Positions 1 to 4,144 of a stretch of DNA of 5,596 nucleotides are shown here, one piece after another. Below the pieces are notes generated by a model. The model searched no databases and was not told where the DNA came from. It saw nothing but the letters and a program-made list of their open reading frames with translations. Location of the stretch: assembly GCA_023392135.1 (NCBI GenBank), contig JAEVZQ010000447.1:1-5596 (forward strand), read 5' to 3'. Position 1 is the first letter of the stretch, and each line of letters starts with the position of its first letter. Source of the stretch: Pseudomonadota bacterium (GTDB lineage: Bacteria; Pseudomonadota; Alphaproteobacteria; Rhizobiales; Hyphomicrobiaceae). The position numbers and the translations under genes are program-made.

Positions 1-395
1 CTTTCCACGCGTTCTCCTACAGCGCACCGGCGCCAGACAGCGCGCCACCGACCGCCGTCATCGCTGGCAGCGGCGAGGTGCCCGAGGGTGGCTCGAACTA
101 CCGCGAGCATGTCGTGAGGCTCGGGGATATCTCTCCGGAAGGGCTCGCCGAAAAAGCGCGCTTCGTGATGGGCGAGATGGAGCGCCGTCTCGCCGGAGTT
201 GGTATGACCTGGGCCGATGTTACGGCAACGCAGGTCTACACCGTGCACGACCTGCACCCGTTCCTGGCCGACGCGATCGTACGTCCAGGAGCTTCCGCCC
301 ACGGCCTCGTCTGGCACTATTGCCGGCCACCCGTCGTCGATCTCGAGTATGAGATGGACTGCCGCGCCATCCGCCGCGAGCTTGTTATCGACTGA
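1..395 (+). CDS. Rid/YjgF-like protein, C-terminal part (5' end outside window)
   Basis: The frame is open from base 3 to the TGA at 393-395, giving 130 visible residues, so the gene begins upstream of the window. A GTG at 78 could be an internal start, but the upstream codons read as protein (visible residues 19-24, VIAGSG), so I treat it as internal. The pattern fits the Rid (YjgF/YER057c/UK114) fold: a strand ending in AGSGE, then GD (41-42), a long helix with EGLAEKARFVMGEMERRL (46-63), AGVGMTWADVTATQVYTVHDL (64-84, the usual 'aGa.w.dvv..tvyv.d' segment), and a final strand with R108-PP and DLEYEMDC (113-120). Canonical RidA hydrolyses reactive enamine/imine intermediates and uses a conserved Arg ahead of the last strand. 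R108 may be its counterpart, but the spacing to the acidic strand differs by about one residue, so catalytic activity is uncertain. The part outside the window could add a second domain. The next gene starts 182 bases downstream, so a shared transcript is not obvious. Confidence 0.7.
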   Translation, partial: FHAFSYSAPAPDSAPPTAVIAGSGEVPEGGSNYREHVVRLGDISPEGLAEKARFVMGEMERRLAGVGMTWADVTATQVYTVHDLHPFLADAIVRPGASAHGLVWHYCRPPVVDLEYEMDCRAIRRELVID

Positions 396-562
396 GGGGC
401 GTAAGAAAGGCGCCGCCCACTTATCTTCGAGCGAGGTGATCGGCGTAACCGTGGCCGATCCACAACGGCGCGGCAGAACATGCAACCGGGCCAGAATGTG
501 GCCGCTACGAGGTGCTATCTCGAATCATGTGTGGCGAGTCGGGGCTGAGGGAGCTCGCACTC

Positions 563-569
563 GAGAGGG
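563..569 (+). promoter_or_regulatory. Ribosome binding site for the SYLF gene (decides the start)
   Basis: GAGAGGG lies 8 bases before the ATG at 578. It supports that start over the in-frame ATG at 512, which would put 22 non-signal-like residues ahead of the signal peptide. Confidence 0.7.
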
Positions 570-577
570 TACAAAAC

Positions 578-1138
578 ATGCGCATTATCCAGTATCTGAG
601 GGCCTTGTCGCTCTCACTGATCGCAGCTCTGGCCGTGATGGGCACAGCGCCGAATGCCAACGCGAGCTCGGCAGCCGAAATCGACGCTGGCGTCCAGGAT
701 ACGCTCGACGATCTGTTCTATCAGGTCCGGGGAGCGCGCGGGCTCGTCAACAAGTCGGCGGCGGTCCTGGTGTTCCCGACCGTCTATAAAGCCGGCTTCG
801 GGATCGGTGGGGAGTATGGCGAGGGCGCGCTGATCACCCGCCGCAGGACCATCGATTATTACAATCTCATTTCCGCGTCGTTCGGATTCCAGCTCGGCGC
901 GCAGGCTCGCTCCATCGTCATCGTGTTCACGACGCCCGAGGCGCTGGAAAGCTTCCGGCGCGTGGATGGGTGGAAGGTGGGAGTCGACGGATCAGTTGCC
1001 CTGATCAACGTCGGCGTCGGCGCCTCCATCGATACGACCCGCATCCGCAGCCCCATCGTCGGGTTCATCTTCGACAACAAGGGCCTGATGTATAATCTGA
1101 CGCTGGAAGGCTCCAAGATCAGCCGTATCTACCGCTAA
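578..1138 (+). CDS. Exported SYLF-domain (YSC84-related) protein
   Basis: This 186-residue protein starts at 578, where a good SD precedes a clear signal peptide: a positively charged start (MRIIQYLR), a hydrophobic core (9-22) and a probable signal peptidase I site after ANA (27-29). There is no lipobox cysteine, so a soluble periplasmic or membrane-associated location is likely. The mature part matches the SYLF/Ysc84 family: KAGFGIGGEYGEGAL (71-85), SFGFQLGAQARSIVIVFTT (101-119), GWKVGVDGSVAL (131-142) and GFIFDNKGLMYNLTLEGSKI (162-181). In eukaryotes this domain binds phosphoinositide lipids and actin. Bacterial secreted versions of about 190 residues are common, usually annotated as lipid-binding, and their physiological role is poorly defined. 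Length and motif order look complete. It stands alone on the plus strand, and a small minus-strand ORF converges on its 3' end. Confidence 0.88.
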   Translation: MRIIQYLRALSLSLIAALAVMGTAPNANASSAAEIDAGVQDTLDDLFYQVRGARGLVNKSAAVLVFPTVYKAGFGIGGEYGEGALITRRRTIDYYNLISASFGFQLGAQARSIVIVFTTPEALESFRRVDGWKVGVDGSVALINVGVGASIDTTRIRSPIVGFIFDNKGLMYNLTLEGSKISRIYR

Positions 1139-1155
1139 ACGAACGCGTTCATCGA

Positions 1156-1272
1156 TCAAGCGACGACGACGGCGAGGGCCGCAGCCAGTCCGACGCTGAC
1201 TGCCAGAAGGCTGCCGATGATTGATGCCAGAAGCACGATCTCACGCAGCTCACTCAGGAATGCGGCCCACAT
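1156..1272 (-). CDS. Small single-span membrane protein, 38 residues
   Basis: Reading the minus strand from the ATG at 1272-1270 gives 38 codons ending in TGA at 1158-1156. The product starts MWAAFLSELREIVLL and continues with a long hydrophobic, alanine/valine/leucine-rich stretch (residues about 13-38) that has no charged residue, so it should span the membrane once with a short amphipathic N-terminus. The start is supported by AGGGG (plus-strand 1280-1284) with 7 bases of spacing, a near-ideal SD. The stop lies 17 bases from the stop of the convergent SYLF gene. I do not recognise a named family. Short hydrophobic proteins of this kind are frequent in Rhizobiales but are often missed by gene callers because of length. 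Chance cannot be excluded for 38 codons, but SD, hydropathy and tail-to-tail placement together make a real gene more likely than not. Confidence 0.55.
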   Translation of the reverse strand: MWAAFLSELREIVLLASIIGSLLAVSVGLAAALAVVVA

Positions 1273-1581
1273 ATCTACGCCCCTGTTGCTGTTATCGTTA
1301 AGTACTCAACCTAAGTCGCGGCCTGTGCGCCGAAGGTTCAACAGTACCAATGAACATTCCTCAAAGTGGTTCCATAAAATGCATTGCGCCTTGAACTGAG
1401 AATGAACGACAGCGGCTCTGCCGTCGGGCCGTAATGCAGTCGGAGCCGTCGGAATCGCTCGCGACCGCGGCCGCACCTCCGCCATAAGTTGCGCCGACAA
1501 CGCCCGGATTCAGCCGTGCTCGGGCCCAGAACGACTGGAATGTTCCCGCCACGCGGGGGCGGTCAGTGTTTTTGAGTACCC
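1273..1581. other. Intergenic stretch between the minus-strand small ORF and the lipoprotein gene
   Basis: About 309 bases with no convincing gene. The section around 1290-1400 is AT-richer than the flanks, as expected for a promoter region serving the divergent pair (small ORF on minus, lipoprotein on plus). It holds a near-match to an ECF-type promoter on the minus strand (1349-1373). It also holds TAAAAT at 1375-1380 on the plus strand, a possible -10 with only a weak -35 (TGAACA, 1351-1356, 18-base spacer). No intrinsic terminator (GC stem plus T-run) is visible. Confidence 0.5.
1349..1373 (-). promoter_or_regulatory. Possible EcfG-type (general stress) promoter for the small ORF
   Basis: On the minus strand GGAAC (plus 1369-1373) is followed after 16 bases by CATT (plus 1349-1352). 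The alphaproteobacterial general-stress sigma factor EcfG recognises GGAAC-N16/17-CGTT, so this is one mismatch in the -10 element. It lies 76 bases before the start codon of the 38-residue membrane protein. The call is tentative, because a 9-base bipartite motif with a mismatch can occur by chance. Confidence 0.2.
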
Positions 1582-2232
1582 ATGTCGGTTCACAGTGTTG
1601 CGTATCGCTCACTTGCGCGAGCGACTCTTCTCTCCACCTGCTCTCTTGCCATGGCCGCTATTCTGGCGGGCTGCTCCTACGGCGGCTCGGGGCCGCCGGC
1701 GCCTCATTATTCCCAGTTCGAAACCGAAGCGCCGGCAGGAAACACGGTCACCGTGTGCAGCGCGCACGGCTGCCGGCATAAATCCCGGTTCACGTTCAGC
1801 CGGCGGGACATCGCCCAGCTCAGGAGCATCATGAATGCGGCCGGCGGCAGCTCAAGTCCGACCGCTGAGCGGCGCGCGATTGGCAAGGCGATCGCGTGGA
1901 TCGAGAACCGGGTCGGGCCCGAAACAGGTACCGCGCACGACCGCGCAAGCCTCGATTTTTTGGGGAGTGGCGATCCGGGTCAGATGGACTGCGTCGACGA
2001 GGCGACGAACACGACCAGCTACCTTACAGTGCTCTCAGAAAACGGTCTCCTTCGGCACCACGAGATTTTGCGCCCCATGGCCAAGGACGCGCCCCTTCTG
2101 CGCTGGACACACTACTTCGCGGTGATCCGCGATAAGACGTCGGGCCAGCGTTGGGCGGTCGACAGCTTCATGTACGCGAACGGCCACGAGCCGATCATCA
2201 TGGAAGCGGAAAAGTGGTACATTCAGACCTGA
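1582..2232 (+). CDS. Lipoprotein with putative Cys-His-Asp (papain/transglutaminase-like) active site
   Basis: This 216-residue protein has a signal peptide ending in a lipobox, L28-A29-G30-C31, so it is probably lipidated at Cys31 and anchored in the envelope. A Gly/Pro linker (34-41) leads to a small region with Cys59 and Cys64 (VCSAHGC), possibly a disulfide. A helical section (73-112) contains SRRDIAQLRSIM and AERRAIGKAIAWIENRVGP. The conserved-looking core is GQMDCVDEATNTTSYL (133-148), ENGLLRHHEI (153-162), WTHYFAVI (175-182) and RWAVDSF (190-196), followed by NGHEP (200-204). The order Cys137, His177, Asp194, each in a typical local setting (Cys at a helix start, His and Asp on adjacent strands), resembles papain-fold cysteine peptidases and transglutaminase-like proteins such as the BTLCP family, but I see no direct match to those. 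Enzymatic function is inferred from motif order alone. The ATG has only a weak GAG SD (1574-1576). A later start at 1651 would destroy the signal peptide. Confidence 0.75.
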   Translation: MSVHSVAYRSLARATLLSTCSLAMAAILAGCSYGGSGPPAPHYSQFETEAPAGNTVTVCSAHGCRHKSRFTFSRRDIAQLRSIMNAAGGSSSPTAERRAIGKAIAWIENRVGPETGTAHDRASLDFLGSGDPGQMDCVDEATNTTSYLTVLSENGLLRHHEILRPMAKDAPLLRWTHYFAVIRDKTSGQRWAVDSFMYANGHEPIIMEAEKWYIQT

Positions 2233-2286
2233 TGAAGCTGCCAACGATCGACCCCACCCGGCCAATCGTCCACCCCTGCCAACGGC

Positions 2287-2316
2287 TTGACACGGTCTGA
2301 CCTGAATGGCCAGAAT
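2287..2316 (+). promoter_or_regulatory. Candidate sigma-70-type promoter for tctCBA
   Basis: TTGACA (2287-2292) matches the -35 consensus 6/6. After an 18-base spacer comes CAGAAT (2311-2316), a 4/6 match to TATAAT. It is the best promoter-like pair in the gap before the operon. The -10 is weak, so an activator may be needed. Confidence 0.35.
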
Positions 2317-2333
2317 ACCGGCTGGCCTGACCT
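2294..2333. promoter_or_regulatory. Clustered inverted and direct repeats, possible operator
   Basis: GGTC-T-GACC (2294-2302) is a perfect palindrome with one central base, lying in the spacer of the candidate promoter. GGCCAG (2308-2313) and CTGGCC (2322-2327) form a second inverted repeat with an 8-base gap that covers the -10. CTGACCT occurs twice, at 2297-2303 and 2327-2333, exactly 30 bases apart. Repeats overlapping -35/-10 suggest a regulator binding site, but no regulator gene lies in the window. Confidence 0.3.
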
Positions 2334-2545
2334 TTCCGCGATGCGGATCGAGCAAGTACGATCGGCGCTGGTGCGCATCTGGCGCCGGCTTAGTGGAGAT
2401 GTTCAATTCCGATGGCAGCGCAATCCATGCGCCTTCGCCTTTCACTCAGATCGCGCACCTGCGCCTACTCGCTACGCTGCCCGGCAATCACCGTTGGCAG
2501 CAAACGCCATAACACAGAAAACACTTCGAGCTTTCGGCTCTGATC

Positions 2546-2553
2546 GGGAGGAG
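2546..2553 (+). promoter_or_regulatory. Strong ribosome binding site for tctC
   Basis: GGGAGGAG with 5 bases of spacing to the ATG at 2559 is close to the full anti-SD complement. It contrasts with the absence of a clear SD before tctA, fitting high synthesis of the binding protein relative to the membrane subunit. Confidence 0.8.
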
Positions 2554-2558
2554 ACCAC

Positions 2559-3545
2559 ATGAAGAGTTGGATGTTGAAAACAGCACCTCGGGTGGCGCTG
2601 GTACTGGGCACGGCCGTCGCAGCTGCCGGCTTCGTCGGTCCGAAACCGGAATGCATTGCGCCGGCAAATCCGGGCGGTGGCTGGGACTTCACCTGCCGTA
2701 CGGTCGGCCGGCTTCTCCAGGAGCTGAAGATCCTCGACACGCCGATGCAGGTCACGAACATGCCAGGCGCGGTCGGCGGTGTCGCCTTCGCCCATGTCGC
2801 CGAGAACAGGGGCAAGGATCCCAGCCTCATCGTCGCCTCGAGCAGCGTCGGCATGACCCAGATCGCCCAGAACCGCTATCCCGGCGATGCCGACAAGATG
2901 CGCTGGCTCGCCATGCTCGGGGCCGATGCGGGTGTCGTTCTGGTCAAAGCCGATTCGCCCTACAAGACGATCAAGGATCTGATGGAAGCGCTGAAGGCCG
3001 ATCCCACTGCAGCGGTGACGGCCGGATCGAGTGGCGCCGGCGGATACGATCATCTCCGTCTGCTGCTGCTGGCGCGTGCCGCGGGGATCAAGACCGAGGA
3101 TCTGCGGAAAATCCGCTGGGTGCAGTTCGACGGTGGCACGGACGCGGTCACCCAGATGCTCGGCAACCATCTGCAGGTCGTGTCCACCGATCTCGGCGAG
3201 ATCGCGGGTTTCGTCGAAGCGGGCCAGGTCCGTGTGCTGGCCGTCCTGACAACCGACCGGCTCGACGCGCCGTTCGACAAGCTGCCGACCGCGCGTGAGC
3301 AGGGCCTCGACGTCGTCGGCCTCAACTGGCGCGGATTCTACACCGGCGGCGGCGTTTCAGATGCCGACTACGAGGCCATGGTTGCAGGGCTGAAGAAGCT
3401 CTACGACAGCAATGAATGGAAGGAGACCGCGCGCAAGAGCGGGCTCCAGCCGAGCTGGAATGGCGGCAAGGAGTTCGAGGACTTCGTCCGCAAGTCGATC
3501 GCAGACCTGCGTAGCCTGTCGAAGGACATCGGGGTCATCAAGTGA
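2559..3545 (+). CDS. tctC: TctC-type periplasmic substrate-binding protein of a TTT transporter
   Basis: This 328-residue protein has the usual length for the Bug/TctC family. It starts with a signal peptide (MKSWMLK, hydrophobic 9-23, likely cleavage after AVAAA, 19-23). The mature protein opens with ECIAPANPGGGWDFTCR (31-47), characteristic of TctC proper: a carboxylate-binding Gly-rich loop between Cys32 and Cys46, which could form a disulfide. Other family landmarks are TNMPGAVGG (66-74), GSSGAGGYDHLR (156-167), FDGGTDA (190-196), the D-x-x-E-I motif in STDLGEIAGFVEAGQVRVLAVLT (209-231) and the late PTAREQGLDV (243-252). Family members capture tricarboxylates or other small carboxylates in the periplasm and deliver them to TctA/TctB. 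The resemblance to TctC suggests a citrate-like ligand, but TTT binding proteins diverge widely, so the substrate is unproven. First gene of the operon; its TGA overlaps the tctB GTG by 4 bases. Confidence 0.92.
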   Translation: MKSWMLKTAPRVALVLGTAVAAAGFVGPKPECIAPANPGGGWDFTCRTVGRLLQELKILDTPMQVTNMPGAVGGVAFAHVAENRGKDPSLIVASSSVGMTQIAQNRYPGDADKMRWLAMLGADAGVVLVKADSPYKTIKDLMEALKADPTAAVTAGSSGAGGYDHLRLLLLARAAGIKTEDLRKIRWVQFDGGTDAVTQMLGNHLQVVSTDLGEIAGFVEAGQVRVLAVLTTDRLDAPFDKLPTAREQGLDVVGLNWRGFYTGGGVSDADYEAMVAGLKKLYDSNEWKETARKSGLQPSWNGGKEFEDFVRKSIADLRSLSKDIGVIK

Positions 3546-3976
3546 GTGACCGCCTCGTCGGCCTCGCGCTGATCGCAGCGGCGGCCTGGTACGGCTGGAC
3601 AGCCGGCGAGTACCAGGCCGACTTCGCCGATCCCCTGGGGCCATCGGCTTTTCCGAGATTGCTCGCGCCCTGCATCGCCGCACTCGGCCTCTGGCTGACC
3701 TTGCGACCCGATCCAGAGCCTGAGTGGCCTGACGGGGTCACGCTTCTCGCGCAAGCCGTCGGTGTCGGCCTGATGACCGTCTACGCCTTTGTCCTCATGC
3801 CGGTTGGATTTCTCCTCTCCACGGCAGTGCTGGCCACACTGCTGGCCGTGATGCTCGGCGCGCGCATCCTGTCCGCTGCGGCGGTCGGCATCGCCATCAG
3901 CGTCGGCTGCTACACTCTTTTCACCTACGCCCTCGAGCTGGCACTCCCCACAGGCACACTCTTCGCGGGAAGCTAG
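3542..3976 (+). CDS. tctB: TctB-type small membrane subunit of a TTT transporter
   Basis: This 144-residue, very hydrophobic protein has four to five predicted membrane spans (about 4-21, 37-54, 67-84, 88-106 and 109-131) separated by a polar loop rich in Pro/Asp/Glu (55-65). The segment FADPLGPSAFPRLLA (28-42) is the TctB family signature. TctB is the poorly conserved small subunit that, with TctA, forms the inner-membrane sodium- or proton-coupled carrier served by TctC. The GTG start at 3542 overlaps the tctC stop (GTGA), indicating translational coupling; only a weak SD is visible (CGGGG just upstream). The stop TAG (3974-3976) lies inside the terminal CTAG of a palindromic element, so insertion of that element may have set the C-terminus. 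The protein ends LPTGTLFAGS, a plausible natural end for the family, so little or nothing need have been lost. Confidence 0.88.
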   Translation: MSDRLVGLALIAAAAWYGWTAGEYQADFADPLGPSAFPRLLAPCIAALGLWLTLRPDPEPEWPDGVTLLAQAVGVGLMTVYAFVLMPVGFLLSTAVLATLLAVMLGARILSAAAVGIAISVGCYTLFTYALELALPTGTLFAGS

Positions 3977-4048
3977 TGTGATGATCGAGAAATTCGCCAC
4001 ACTTAGCGGAGGAAGAGCGAGCGAATTTCTCGATCTGAATCACACTAG
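3973..4048. repeat. CTAG-ended palindromic element 1 (76 bases)
   Basis: The left arm (3973-3997) begins CTAGTGTGAT and continues GATCGAGAAATTCGC. The right arm (4021-4048) is its exact reverse complement except for three extra bases, TGA, at 4036-4038. That gives 25 paired bases in two perfect blocks (10 and 15) with a 3-base bulge and a 23-base loop (3998-4020). The loop contains GGAGG (4008-4012) and CACACTTAG (3998-4006), a one-base-insertion variant of the terminal CACACTAG. No T-run follows, so it is not a standard intrinsic terminator. The near-perfect arms suggest a recent or selected structure, similar in form to REP/MITE-like intergenic palindromes. No transposase is present. Confidence 0.9.
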
Positions 4049-4061
4049 CAAGACTCTGAAT

Positions 4062-4139
4062 CTAGTGTGCTTTCTGATTCCGAAGTTCGCTCCGGAGCCT
4101 AGCCACGAACTCTGGCGAACTTCGGAACCGGGATACTAG
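4062..4139. repeat. CTAG-ended palindromic element 2 (78 bases)
   Basis: The core arms TTCCGAAGTTCGC (4078-4090) and GCGAACTTCGGAA (4115-4127) are perfect 13-base complements around a 24-base loop (4091-4114). The outer parts differ: CTAGTGTG plus CTTTCTGA on the left (4062-4077), CCGGGATACTAG on the right (4128-4139), with only the last five bases (CTAGT/ACTAG) pairing. Layout matches element 1: CTAGTRT at the end, arms closing in TTCGC, loop of 23-24 bases, total 76-78. It therefore looks like a more diverged member of the same family. It lies 13 bases after element 1 and 5 bases before the tctA start codon. Confidence 0.85.
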
Positions 4140-4144
4140 ACGAC

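Larger units (their letters stand above)
2233..2558. other. Intergenic region upstream of the tctCBA operon
   Basis: These 326 bases have no supported gene; short frames on both strands lack SDs and recognisable motifs. The 5' part carries a perfect TTGACA and a cluster of repeats (2287-2333), and the last 13 bases hold the tctC ribosome binding site. No T-run terminator is visible after the lipoprotein gene. A promoter near 2287 would give tctC a leader of about 235 bases, long enough for leader-based control, though I see no riboswitch I can name. Confidence 0.6.

Noticed and set aside
489..503. Small hairpin GGCCA-gaatg-TGGCC before the SYLF gene as a terminator
   Set aside because: Only five pairs and no T-run. 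It cannot be distinguished from chance.
512..577. Upstream in-frame ATG at 512 extending the SYLF protein by 22 residues
   Set aside because: No SD near 512, the added residues disrupt an otherwise standard signal peptide, and a good SD precedes 578.
1141..1150. Perfect 10-base palindrome GAACGCGTTC between the convergent stops, as a bidirectional terminator
   Set aside because: It has no loop and no flanking T/A runs. It could be a protein site, but nothing supports one.
1361..1612. Minus-strand 83-codon frame with Gly/Ala/Asp/Ser-rich middle
   Set aside because: It overlaps the start of the lipoprotein gene, has no SD, no signal peptide and no recognisable domain. Its G/C-rich third positions are weak evidence only. 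A decayed secreted-protein gene is possible but unsupported.
2035..2445. Minus-strand 136-codon frame covering the end of the lipoprotein gene and the following gap
   Set aside because: Half of it is the antisense of a well-supported gene, and the rest shows no motif or SD.
2472..3170. Long minus-strand frame (232 codons) opposite tctC, and another of 199 codons opposite tctC/tctB (3401-4000)
   Set aside because: Antisense shadows typical of GC-rich coding DNA; the composition is His/Arg/Asp/Gly-rich without domains, and the plus-strand genes are unambiguous.
3973..4139. The two palindromes as intrinsic terminators
   Set aside because: Neither stem is followed by a T-run on the plus strand, and tctA continues the operon in the same direction.
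3973..4139. The two palindromes as a CRISPR array or attachment site
   Set aside because: The repeats are inverted and of two different sequences, with no regular direct repeat-spacer pattern and no integrase or cas gene in the window.
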